A stretch of DNA of 52,175 bases from Pseudomonas syringae pv. cilantro (GTDB taxonomy: Bacteria; Pseudomonadota; Gammaproteobacteria; Pseudomonadales; Pseudomonadaceae): contig NZ_LGLN01000078.1 of NCBI RefSeq assembly GCF_001293775.1, positions 102,350 to 154,524 on the forward strand. Reading direction: 5' to 3'. The position numbers and the translations under genes were made by a program. A model generated the notes under the pieces. It ran no database searches, was not told the origin of the DNA, and was given only the letters and a program-made list of their open reading frames with translations. Shown one piece after another: positions 9,733 to 17,538 of this stretch (within the stretch, counting starts at the first letter, position 1; each line of letters begins with the position of its first letter).

Positions 9733-11682
9733 TCAGGCCATCTCCACCAGCACCGCACCTTCGGTGACCATTTCGCCCTCACGGCAGTACAGCGCAGCGA
9801 TCACGCCGGCACTGGCTGCGCGGATGCTGTGTTCCATCTTCATCGCTTCCAATACCACCAATTGCGCCCCGGCCTCGACTGCCTGTCCCGTCTCGACCAG
9901 GACGCGCACGATGCTGCCGTTCATGGGCGCAACCAAGCCGCCTTGCTGGCTTTGACCCTCATCCACTCGGGTCACCGGGTCCGCTTTACTGAGGGTGTGC
10001 AGGTCTCCCTCCCATTTGAGATAAAGCGTGTCGCCGCGACGGATCGCCAAGTAGTGATGACGCACGCCGTTGCACTCAATGCTCAACCGGTCGCTATTCA
10101 GCGCGAACAATGATGCGCTGCTGTTGCGCAGGCGGACGGTGCGGGTCTGGCCGTTGCAACTCAATTGCAGATCATGCTCCGCTGGCATGCCTGCGCGCCA
10201 GCCGCTTGGGGATGACCACGGTGAATGCGGATCAGCCGGTTGGATCCGTGCCGGTTCGCTTTGGCTGAACGCTTCGCCAGCCGCCTGCCAGAAGGTCTCG
10301 CAGAGTTCGGTGGTGTCGGGCAGCAGCTGTGACTGATGGCGCGCAATGAAGCCGGTATCCAGTTCGGCGGCGGCAAACGCCGGGTGGGCGATAATGCGTC
10401 GCAGAAACGCCAGATTGGTCCTTACGCCGCCGACCGCACACTCGTCGAGCATCGCCAGCAGGCGCAGACGCGCTTCTTCACGCGTCTCGCCCCAGGCGAT
10501 CAGCTTGCCGAGCATCGGATCGTAGAAGGGGGAAACGCTGTCACCCTCGGCCACGCCGCTGTCCACACGTCTGCCGATGCCGTGAGCAGGTTCGCGATAC
10601 AGGTTCAGCGTGCCGGTCGCGGGCAGGAAGTCGTTGACCGGGTCTTCAGCGTAGAGTCGCACTTCGATGGCATGGCCGATCAGCGGAACCTGCGCCTGGG
10701 TGATCGGCAGCGGCTCACCGCGCGCCACGCGGATCTGCCACTCGACCAGATCGAGTCCGGTAATGTATTCGGTCACCGGATGCTCGACTTGCAGGCGCGT
10801 GTTCATCTCCATGAAGAAGAACTCGCCGCGCGCGTCCAGCAGGAACTCCACGGTGCCCGCGCCCACGTAGCCAATCGCCTGCGCCGCCTTGACCGCCGCA
10901 TCGCCCATGGCTTTGCGCAACTCAGGCGTCAGACCCGGCGCCGGCGCTTCTTCGACCACTTTCTGGTGGCGGCGCTGAATCGAGCAGTCGCGCTCATTGA
11001 GGTACAGGCAATGACCGTGCTGATCGGCAAACACCTGAATCTCGACGTGACGCGGGGAAAGCACGTATTTTTCCACCAGCATTCGCGCATCGCCGAACGA
11101 CGACTGCGCCTCACGCTGCGCCGAAGCCAGCGCTTCTGCCAGTTCGCTGGCCTGTTCGACCACTTTCATGCCTTTGCCACCGCCGCCGGCGGTGGCCTTG
11201 AGCAAGACCGGGTAGCCGATTCGTTCGGCAGCGGCGGCGAATGTTTCGCTGTCTTGCGCAGCGCCGTGATAGCCCGGCACCAAGGGCACACCCGCTTTTT
11301 CCATCAACGATTTGGCTGCGGACTTGCTGCCCATGGCATCGATGGCCGAGGCGGGCGGGCCGAGGAATATCAGCCCGGCGTCTTCTATAGATCGAGCGAA
11401 ATCGGCGTTTTCAGAGAGAAAGCCATAACCGGGATGGATCGCCTGCGCGCCACTTGCTCGTGCGGCGTCGATCAGCCTGTCGATCATCAGGTAGCTGTCT
11501 GCAGCTTTGCTTCCACCCAGGTCCACGCGGATATCCGCTTCCCGGCTGTGCCGCGCATCCCGGTCGATGGCGCTGTGCACGGCAACCGTGGTCAGGCCCA
11601 TGTTTTTTGCGCTGCGCATGATACGACAGGCTATTTCGCCCCGATTGGCAATCAACAGCGTGTTCAGCTCCGGTGTGCTCAT
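9733..11682 (-). CDS. liuD: Methylcrotonyl-CoA carboxylase, biotin-containing alpha subunit LiuD
   Basis: This 649-residue subunit carries the biotin carboxylase and biotin carrier parts of methylcrotonyl-CoA carboxylase, which converts 3-methylcrotonyl-CoA to 3-methylglutaconyl-CoA in leucine/isovalerate breakdown. The biotin carboxylase N-domain begins LLIANRGEIACRI; the ATP-grasp glycine loop GGGGKGM lies at 166-172; the biotinylation motif EAMKMEHS has the target Lys at about 615. It overlaps liuC by 4 nt (ATGA) and is last in liuABCD. GcdA or acetyl-CoA carboxylase homologues share the fold, but the neighbouring carboxyltransferase, isovaleryl-CoA dehydrogenase and hydratase fix the assignment. 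Confidence 0.96.
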   Translation of the reverse strand: MSTPELNTLLIANRGEIACRIMRSAKNMGLTTVAVHSAIDRDARHSREADIRVDLGGSKAADSYLMIDRLIDAARASGAQAIHPGYGFLSENADFARSIEDAGLIFLGPPASAIDAMGSKSAAKSLMEKAGVPLVPGYHGAAQDSETFAAAAERIGYPVLLKATAGGGGKGMKVVEQASELAEALASAQREAQSSFGDARMLVEKYVLSPRHVEIQVFADQHGHCLYLNERDCSIQRRHQKVVEEAPAPGLTPELRKAMGDAAVKAAQAIGYVGAGTVEFLLDARGEFFFMEMNTRLQVEHPVTEYITGLDLVEWQIRVARGEPLPITQAQVPLIGHAIEVRLYAEDPVNDFLPATGTLNLYREPAHGIGRRVDSGVAEGDSVSPFYDPMLGKLIAWGETREEARLRLLAMLDECAVGGVRTNLAFLRRIIAHPAFAAAELDTGFIARHQSQLLPDTTELCETFWQAAGEAFSQSEPARIQPADPHSPWSSPSGWRAGMPAEHDLQLSCNGQTRTVRLRNSSASLFALNSDRLSIECNGVRHHYLAIRRGDTLYLKWEGDLHTLSKADPVTRVDEGQSQQGGLVAPMNGSIVRVLVETGQAVEAGAQLVVLEAMKMEHSIRAASAGVIAALYCREGEMVTEGAVLVEMA

Positions 11683-12533
11683 GATTGCGAGTCCTTGTGT
11701 GGTTCGGTCGGGGCAGGCCGCTCGATGGCCTGTTCGTCAGGCGCAAGCTGCCAGCCCGGCGCACGCTTCTGCAGAAAAGCGCGCAGGCCTTCCTGACCTT
11801 CGGCGCTGGTACGGATGCGGGAGATCGCGCTTTCACAATAACGACGCAGCGCGGGCGTCAGCTCGCCACTGCCTACTTCACGAAGCAATTCCTTGCTGAC
11901 ACGCATGGCCTGCGGACTGTTGAGCAGCAGGTTATCGATCCATTCGGTCGTTCTGGCTTCCAGTTCCGCGCTTGCATAGCACTCGGCGATCAGGCCGATC
12001 TGTTGCGCACGCTGGCCGTCGAAGCGTTCGGCGGTCAGCGCATAGCGACGTGCCGCACGCTCACCGATGGCCTGCACCACGAACGGGCTGATGACCGCAG
12101 GGGCAAGTCCGATACGTACTTCGGAGAGGCAGAACTGCGCATCTTCGCCAGCGATGGCCATGTCGCAACAACTGATCAGGCCCAGCGCGCCGCCAAACGC
12201 TGCACCCTGCACCACGGCCAGCGTAGGGAGCTTCAGTCTGGCGAGGTTGTACATCAACTCGGCCAGCTCCCGTGCATCGTCCAGATTGGTGTTGTAATCC
12301 AGATCGGCGGCCTGCTGCATCCAGGCCAGGTCGGCGCCTGCGCTGAAATGCCGGCCGCGGCCACGCAGCACCAGGAAACGCAGGCTGGTGTCGGCCTGCA
12401 CCTGATCCAGGGCAATGATCAGCTCGCGAATCATCTGCGCGTTGAACGCATTGTTCTTGTTCGGGCGATTCAGCCAGAGCGTGGCGAAGCCTCGCGGATC
12501 GTCGATCAATTCGATTGTGGCGAATGAGGTCAT
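11679..12533 (-). CDS. liuC: Methylglutaconyl-CoA hydratase LiuC
   Basis: This 284-residue enoyl-CoA hydratase/isomerase family protein hydrates 3-methylglutaconyl-CoA to HMG-CoA in the liu pathway. Crotonase features are visible: the oxyanion-hole segment GRGRHFSAGADLAWM (about 60-75) and the second segment VQGAAFGGALGLISCCDMAIA, followed by FCLSEVRIGLAPAVISPFV. The start at 12533 has GGGGAAAT upstream and the protein begins MTSFATIEL. The frame continues upstream into liuB, but that part has no crotonase similarity. It overlaps liuD by 4 nt and starts 14 bases after the liuB stop, so it belongs to the same transcript. Confidence 0.95.
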   Translation of the reverse strand: MTSFATIELIDDPRGFATLWLNRPNKNNAFNAQMIRELIIALDQVQADTSLRFLVLRGRGRHFSAGADLAWMQQAADLDYNTNLDDARELAELMYNLARLKLPTLAVVQGAAFGGALGLISCCDMAIAGEDAQFCLSEVRIGLAPAVISPFVVQAIGERAARRYALTAERFDGQRAQQIGLIAECYASAELEARTTEWIDNLLLNSPQAMRVSKELLREVGSGELTPALRRYCESAISRIRTSAEGQEGLRAFLQKRAPGWQLAPDEQAIERPAPTEPHKDSQS

Positions 12534-12547
12534 GGTTATTTCCCCGC

Positions 12548-14155
12548 TTACATGCGGAACAGGCCGAAGGTCGTCGGTTCGATGGGCGCGTTGAGCGAGG
12601 CGGAGATAGCCAGCGCAAGAAGGTCGCGAGTCTGTGCCGGGTCGATGACGCCGTCGTCCCACAGGCGGGCGCTGGAGTAATACGGATGCCCTTGGTGTTC
12701 ATACTGATCGAGAATCGGTTGTTTCAGCTCGGCCTGCTGTTGCGCGCTGAACGCCTGTCCAGCGCGCTCGGCCTGTTCGCACTTGACCTGCACCAGCACG
12801 CCCGCGGCCTGTTCGCCGCCCATTACGCCGATGCGTGCGTTGGGCCACATCCACAGAAAGCGCGGATCGTAGGCGCGACCGCACATGCCGTAGTTACCGG
12901 CGCCGAAGCTGCCGCCAATGATCACTGTGAATTTCGGCACTTTGGCGCAGGCCACGGCGGTCACCAGTTTGGCTCCGTGTTTGGCGATGCCGCCTGCTTC
13001 GTATTTCTGGCCAACCATGAAACCGGTGATGTTCTGCAAAAACAGTAGCGGAATGCCGCGCTGGCAGGCCAGTTCGATGAAATGCGCGCCTTTCTGTGCG
13101 GCCTCGGCAAACAGAATGCCGTTATTGGCCAGAATGGCTATCGGGTAACCGTGCAGATGAGCGAAGCCGCAGACCAGTGTGGTGCCGAACAGCGCCTTGA
13201 ATTCATCGAGCACCGAACCGTCGACCAGTCGGGCAATCACTTCACGCACGTCAAACGGCTGTTTGGTGTCGGTCGGGATGATGCCGTACAGCTCGTCACT
13301 GGCGTATAACGGGGCGATGGGCGTGGTCACGTTCAACTGACCCTGTTTGCGCCAGTTGAGGTTGGCAACAACGCGCCGTGCCAGTGCCAGGGCGTGTTCG
13401 TCGCTGTCGGCATAGTGATCGGCCACCCCGGAAGTGCGGCAATGCACGTCGGCGCCGCCGAGGTCCTCGGCACTCACCACTTCGCCCGTAGCGGCTTTTA
13501 CCAGCGGCGGGCCGGCCAGAAAGATAGTCGCTTGCTCACGCACCATGATCGCTTCATCGGCCATGGCCGGAACATAAGCGCCACCAGCGGTGCAAGAGCC
13601 CATGACCACGGCAATTTGCGCAATGCCTTGGGCGCTCATGTTGGCCTGATTGAAGAAGATCCGCCCGAAGTGTTCGCGATCCGGGAACACCTCGTCCTGA
13701 CGCGGCAGGTTGGCGCCGCCGGAATCCACCAGATAAATGCATGGTAGGCGATTCTGCTGGGCGATGGTCTGCGCCCGCAGGTGTTTTTTGACGGTCAGCG
13801 GGTAGTAGGAGCCGCCTTTCACCGTAGCGTCATTGGCGATGATCATGCATTCGACGCCTTGCACGCGACCGATGCCGGCAATCACACCGGCCGCCGGGAC
13901 GTCTTCGCCATACACCTCGTACGCAGCCAGTTGACCTATTTCCAGGAATGGCGAGCCGGTGTCCAGTAAACGGTTGATACGCTCACGTGGCAGCAGCTTG
14001 CCGCGCGAGATGTGGCGTTCCTGCGCTTTTGGCCCGCCGCCTTGCCGGACTTTGTTCAGTTGGCTGCGCAAGTCTTCGACTTGTAATAGCAACGCTGCGC
14101 GGTTACGCGAGAATTCATCGGAGCGCGGGTTGATTCGTGTTTGCAGGATGGCCAT
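12548..14155 (-). CDS. liuB: Methylcrotonyl-CoA carboxylase, carboxyltransferase beta subunit LiuB
   Basis: This 535-residue carboxyltransferase pairs with LiuD and moves CO2 from carboxybiotin to 3-methylcrotonyl-CoA. The acyl-CoA carboxylase beta fold is evident from ARGKLLPRERI-like text near the N-terminus (SRGKLLPRERINRLLD), the acyl-CoA-binding part with GSCTAGGAYVPAMADE, and the biotin-binding half with FLQNITGFMVGQ and GGSFGAGNYGMCGRAY. The start ATG at 14155 gives the usual LiuB length; a longer frame to 14305 only overlaps liuA. It lies 13 bases downstream of liuA. Confidence 0.97.
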   Translation of the reverse strand: MAILQTRINPRSDEFSRNRAALLLQVEDLRSQLNKVRQGGGPKAQERHISRGKLLPRERINRLLDTGSPFLEIGQLAAYEVYGEDVPAAGVIAGIGRVQGVECMIIANDATVKGGSYYPLTVKKHLRAQTIAQQNRLPCIYLVDSGGANLPRQDEVFPDREHFGRIFFNQANMSAQGIAQIAVVMGSCTAGGAYVPAMADEAIMVREQATIFLAGPPLVKAATGEVVSAEDLGGADVHCRTSGVADHYADSDEHALALARRVVANLNWRKQGQLNVTTPIAPLYASDELYGIIPTDTKQPFDVREVIARLVDGSVLDEFKALFGTTLVCGFAHLHGYPIAILANNGILFAEAAQKGAHFIELACQRGIPLLFLQNITGFMVGQKYEAGGIAKHGAKLVTAVACAKVPKFTVIIGGSFGAGNYGMCGRAYDPRFLWMWPNARIGVMGGEQAAGVLVQVKCEQAERAGQAFSAQQQAELKQPILDQYEHQGHPYYSSARLWDDGVIDPAQTRDLLALAISASLNAPIEPTTFGLFRM

Positions 14156-14168
14156 GAGAACTCCGGAA

Positions 14169-15332
14169 TCAACGGGTTTCGTTAAACAGTTCGCGACCGA
14201 TGAGCATGCGCCGGATTTCGCTGGTGCCTGCGCCGATCTCGTACAGCTTGGCGTCGCGTAACAGGCGACCGACCGGAAATTCGTTGATGTAGCCGTTGCC
14301 GCCAAGAATCTGGATCGCGTCCAGTGCCATCTGGGTTGCCCGCTCGGCGCTGTACAGGATCACGCCTGCGGCGTCCTTGCGGGTGGTTTCGCCTCGATCG
14401 CAAGCCTGAGCAACTGCATACAGATAAGCCCGGCTGGCGTTGAGCTGGGTGTACATGTCGGCCACCTTGCCCTGAATCAGCTGAAACTCACCGATGCTCT
14501 GGCCAAACTGTTTGCGGTCGTGAATGTACGGAACCACGACGTCCATGCAGGCCTGCATGATGCCGGTTGGCCCGCCGGAGAGGACCACGCGCTCGTAATC
14601 CAGGCCGCTCATCAAGACGCGAACGCCGCCATCGAGTGCGCCCAGCAGGTTTTCTTCCGGCACTTCGACATTGTCGAAAAACAGTTCGCAGGTATTGGAG
14701 CCGCGCATGCCGAGCTTGTCGAACTTGCCGCCGCGTGAGAAGCCTTTCCAGTCGCGCTCGACGATGAATGCACTGATGCCATGCGCGGCTTTCGCCAGGT
14801 CGGTCTTGGCGTAGATCACGTAAGTGTCGGCATCCGGACCGTTGGTAATCCAGGTTTTGCTGCCATTGAGAATGTAGCGGTCACCGCGCTTGTCTGCCCG
14901 CAGCTTCATCGACACCACGTCCGAGCCGGCATTGGGTTCACTCATCGCCAGCGCGCCAACGTGCTCGCCGCTCAACAGCCGGGGCAGGTAACGGGCTTTC
15001 TGCTCGGGGTTGCCGTTGCGGTTGATCTGGTTGACGCACAGATTGGAGTGCGCGCCGTAGGACAGCGCCACCGACGCCGAGCCACGACTGATCTCTTCCA
15101 TGGCGACCACATGCGCCAGATACCCGAGGCCTGCGCCGCCGTATTCTTCGCTGACAGTGATACCCAGCACGCCCATTTCACCGAATTTACGCCACATGTC
15201 GGCCGGAAAAAGATTGTCCCTGTCGATCTGCGCAGCGCGGGGGGAGAGCTCTGTGGCCACGAATGATTGCAACTGATCGCGGAGCATGTCGATGGTTTCG
15301 CCCAGGGCGAAGTTCAGGCTGGGGTAACTCAT
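14169..15332 (-). CDS. liuA: Isovaleryl-CoA dehydrogenase LiuA
   Basis: This 387-residue FAD acyl-CoA dehydrogenase oxidises isovaleryl-CoA to 3-methylcrotonyl-CoA and passes electrons to ETF. The flavin-contacting ALAMSEPNAGSDVVSM (about 127-142) and WITNG (161-165) segments are present. The catalytic base is Glu247 in LDYERVVLSGG, the position typical of isovaleryl-CoA rather than straight-chain dehydrogenases. The start at 15332 follows AGGA nine bases upstream; the frame runs on upstream to 15560 without similarity. It is first in liuABCD and preceded by a LiuR-type operator and promoter. Confidence 0.97.
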   Translation of the reverse strand: MSYPSLNFALGETIDMLRDQLQSFVATELSPRAAQIDRDNLFPADMWRKFGEMGVLGITVSEEYGGAGLGYLAHVVAMEEISRGSASVALSYGAHSNLCVNQINRNGNPEQKARYLPRLLSGEHVGALAMSEPNAGSDVVSMKLRADKRGDRYILNGSKTWITNGPDADTYVIYAKTDLAKAAHGISAFIVERDWKGFSRGGKFDKLGMRGSNTCELFFDNVEVPEENLLGALDGGVRVLMSGLDYERVVLSGGPTGIMQACMDVVVPYIHDRKQFGQSIGEFQLIQGKVADMYTQLNASRAYLYAVAQACDRGETTRKDAAGVILYSAERATQMALDAIQILGGNGYINEFPVGRLLRDAKLYEIGAGTSEIRRMLIGRELFNETR

Positions 15333-15388
15333 GAGCAGCGTTCCTGTTTTATTCTTGGAATTGATTTTGAACGGATTGGCTATGACCT

Positions 15389-15424
15389 TTACGTTAACGT
15401 AAGCCTGCAGATGAGCGCTGTCAA
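15389..15424 (-). promoter_or_regulatory. liuA promoter with LiuR-type operator
   Basis: On the minus strand, TTGACA (15424-15419) is followed after 17 bp by TACGTT, a weak -10. The -10 lies inside the perfect 14-bp palindrome TTACGTTAACGTAA (15389-15402), which resembles the published MerR-family LiuR motif of gamma-proteobacteria. The palindrome is about 57 bp upstream of liuA. Operator overlap with the -10 suggests repression in the absence of ligand. The palindrome is seen; LiuR binding is inferred. Confidence 0.65.
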
Positions 15425-16101
15425 CGTTCTGTTTAATGGAGTCATGGGCTTCAGGAAGCGGCGAGGGCTGTGGGGCGGGGCAATAAACGATAGGTGGTGC
15501 ATGCATGCCAGCACAGGCAAATCCCGGAAAGCACGAAGGGGAGCCTGGGCTCCCCTTCAAGGTCTGTTGCTATGCTCGTTTTTGTTTGTCGGGAGGCCTG
15601 TTGTTGTTTTTGGCGGCCTGGCCCTTCACATCTTTTTTGAGCGATCCACAAACGGGACCAAGAGCAAACGTATTTTTTTGAGCGCTGATGCCGCTTTCAT
15701 CGCATTGATCCAACCAGTACGGGAGCTGCTTCGGGGCAGTTTTGTTGTTCTCTGTCTGGCTGCGAACGTCCTGCAAGGCAGGTCATTCAGAAAGCTATCC
15801 ACTCCAAAAAAATCTGTTAGCTACGTCTCTGTCCGTGTTGTTCTTGTTATGTCAGAGCCGGTACGTATTGTTTTTATTGGATTGCTGCGTACTTTTATTC
15901 TTGTTCTACGAAGGATGTAGCAGGACCCGTGCCAGTTTTTCAAAGTCCCCGGAAACCGGGTGTTTGAGGAATTTTCCGAGCATCGAGTCAGCTGATTCTG
16001 GTGTCGTTTGTTTCCGTGTTACCCGTTTGTCTCGACAAGACGCGGGCAGAGTAACACTCCGTGACAATGTGTCGCACCCTGTTACCGACCGGTGACGTTT
16101 G
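15425..16101. other. Lower-GC intergenic stretch splitting the liu genes
   Basis: About 680 bp lie between the liuA promoter and the liuE stop. The stretch is T-rich and lower in GC than its flanks. It contains a strong hairpin (15536-15557) and a minus-strand frame of 68 codons from a TTG (15776-15570) with a hydrophilic, Lys/Asn/Gln-rich product and no clear ribosome binding site. I cannot assign a gene with confidence. Confidence 0.5.
15536..15557. terminator. GC-rich hairpin upstream of liuA
   Basis: AAGGGGAGCC and GGCTCCCCTT form a nearly perfect palindrome with a minimal loop (nine paired bases around CTGG). It lies 112 bp upstream of the liuA -35 and could end transcription coming from liuRE. 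No T-run follows on either strand. Confidence 0.5.
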
Positions 16102-17001
16102 TCAGACTGACAGCCGTGCCTTGGCCACACGCGAACCATTGTCGCGCCCCAGGACCTCGCAAATACGCTGACCGGCCGTGATGACCTGATCAAGATCGAC
16201 GCCTGTCTCGATACCCAGCCCCTGCAGCATGTACAGCACGTCTTCAGTGGCGACATTTCCGCTAGCGCCTTTGGCATACGGGCAACCGCCGAGGCCTGCG
16301 ACAGAGCTGTCGAAGACCTGAATGCCTTCCTCGAGGCCGGCATAGATATTCACCAGCGCCTGGCCGTAAGTATCGTGAAAATGTCCGGCCAGCTTGCTGC
16401 GAGGGATGTGTGCCGCCACTGCATTGAACAGGGCGCGGGCGGCACCGGGCGTGCCGATGCCAATGGTGTCGCCCAGCGAAATCTCGTAGCAGCCCATCGC
16501 ATACAATTCGTTGGCCACCGAGGCAACCTGTTCGGCTGAGACATTGCCCTCATACGGGCAGCCCAACACGCAGGACACATAACCCCTTACCCGCAAGCCA
16601 TGCAGGCGCGCTGCGGCCATGATCGGCGCGAAGCGCTCCAGGCTTTCGCTGATCGAGCAGTTCAGATTGCGTTCAGAGAAGGCTTCGCTTGCGCCGGCGA
16701 ACACTGCAACTTCTCCGGCACCGGCCGCCAGCGCGTCTTCGAACCCGCGCAGATTCGGCGTCAGGGCCGAGTAAATCACGCCCTCACGGCGCTCGATCTG
16801 CGCCAAAACCTGGGCCGAGCCCGCCATCTGAGGCACCCATCGGGTCGACACGAAACTACCGGCTTCAATGTGGCCAAGTCCGGCTGCGCTCAAAGCGTCG
16901 ACCAAGCGCACCTTGTCCTCGATGCTGATCGGCAGTGCTTCATTCTGCAGGCCGTCACGCGGGCCGACTTCAACGATATTCACTTTTTGCGGGAGAGACA
17001 T
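16102..17001 (-). CDS. liuE: Hydroxymethylglutaryl-CoA lyase LiuE
   Basis: This 299-residue TIM-barrel enzyme cleaves HMG-CoA to acetyl-CoA and acetoacetate, the last step of the leucine/isovalerate route. The N-terminus VNIVEVGPRDGLQNE carries the conserved Arg-Asp pair; the metal ligands lie in HFHDTYG (207-213); the family signature SVAGLGGCPYAKGASGN (233-249) holds the active-site Cys240. It starts 16 bases after liuR and is probably co-transcribed with it. In P. aeruginosa liuE follows liuD, so the position here is different. Confidence 0.96.
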   Translation of the reverse strand: MSLPQKVNIVEVGPRDGLQNEALPISIEDKVRLVDALSAAGLGHIEAGSFVSTRWVPQMAGSAQVLAQIERREGVIYSALTPNLRGFEDALAAGAGEVAVFAGASEAFSERNLNCSISESLERFAPIMAAARLHGLRVRGYVSCVLGCPYEGNVSAEQVASVANELYAMGCYEISLGDTIGIGTPGAARALFNAVAAHIPRSKLAGHFHDTYGQALVNIYAGLEEGIQVFDSSVAGLGGCPYAKGASGNVATEDVLYMLQGLGIETGVDLDQVITAGQRICEVLGRDNGSRVAKARLSV

Positions 17002-17017
17002 GGCAGTGCCCGTAAGG

Positions 17018-17410
17018 TCAGGTTGACGTGGCAGCGTTTTTATCGAGTTCGGCGCGGCAGCGCTCTTCGGCGGTGTCCAGTTCCAGTTGCATCTGCTGAA
17101 TGTCCAACAGTTGCTGTTCCAGCTGCGCGCGACGCTCGGTGATCTTGCCGAGCATGGTCTGCAATTGTTTTTGATTGCCGCCGCTCGGGTCGTACAGCGA
17201 AATCAGCTCTTTGCATTCGGCCAGCGAGAAGCCGATCCGCTTGCCGCGCAGGATCAGCTTCAGAGTGACCTTGTCGCGCGCCGAATAAATGCGCTCCAGC
17301 CCCTTGCGCTCAGGGCTGAGCATGCCTTGCTCTTCATAGAAACGGATGGCGCGGGTAGTAATGTCAAGCTCGCGGGCAAGCTCGGAAATGCTGTAGGTGT
17401 GACTGCTCAT
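17018..17410 (-). CDS. liuR: MerR-family regulator LiuR
   Basis: This 130-residue MerR-type activator/repressor has the N-terminal winged helix-turn-helix (YSISELARELDITTRAIRFYEEQGML, about 5-30) and a C-terminal coiled-coil dimerisation helix (about 78-125). It lacks the cysteine-rich metal-binding loop of metal sensors. Length and neighbours identify it as LiuR, the branched-chain-acyl-CoA-responsive regulator of liu genes. The ATG at 17410 starts the typical MSSHTYSISELA; an upstream TTG in frame lies inside the operator. It is followed by liuE and preceded by a LiuR-like palindrome, suggesting autoregulation. Confidence 0.93.
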   Translation of the reverse strand: MSSHTYSISELARELDITTRAIRFYEEQGMLSPERKGLERIYSARDKVTLKLILRGKRIGFSLAECKELISLYDPSGGNQKQLQTMLGKITERRAQLEQQLLDIQQMQLELDTAEERCRAELDKNAATST

Positions 17411-17434
17411 GGCGACGCTCGGCGGGGCATTCGG

Positions 17435-17468
17435 CTCTAACGTACGGTTGCTTGACGTATGCGTCAAG
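17435..17468 (-). promoter_or_regulatory. liuR promoter with LiuR-type operator
   Basis: CTTGACGTATGCGTCAAG (17451-17468) is an 18-bp near-perfect palindrome similar to the one at liuA. On the minus strand it supplies a -35 (TTGACG) followed after 17 bp by TACGTT as -10, the same -10 hexamer and spacing as at liuA. Here the operator covers the -35 and spacer, the normal MerR-type position, unlike the liuA site. Confidence 0.6.
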
Positions 17469-17473
17469 TTGCG

Positions 17474-17529
17474 AGCTAAAAGCTAAAAGCTAGAAGCTAG
17501 AAGCTAGAAGTCAGGAGCTTGCAGCTTGC
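17474..17529. repeat. Eight-copy 7-bp tandem repeat
   Basis: Eight consecutive heptamers run from 17474: AGCTAAA twice, AGCTAGA three times, AGTCAGG once, AGCTTGC twice. Every unit starts with AG and seven of eight keep AGCT. It lies between the liuR operator and the 3' end of the LysR gene, immediately upstream of the liuR promoter. Such heptamer arrays occur in intergenic DNA of pseudomonads and are likely to vary in copy number. Confidence 0.85.
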
Positions 17530-17538
17530 CCTCTCTCT

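Noticed and set aside
10336..11796. 486-codon plus-strand frame opposite liuD
   Set aside because: Antisense to a biotin carboxylase with all motifs; no independent start signal or domain.
15570..15776. 68-codon minus-strand frame in the liu spacer
   Set aside because: It begins with TTG, has no convincing ribosome binding site, and shows no family likeness; kept only as a note in the spacer.
15742..16095. 117-codon plus-strand frame in the spacer between liuE and liuA
   Set aside because: The product is Leu/Phe/Cys-rich because of a T-rich strand; no ribosome binding site or domain is visible.
17474..17529. CRISPR array
   Set aside because: The 7-bp units are contiguous without unique spacers and no cas genes are present; it is a tandem repeat.
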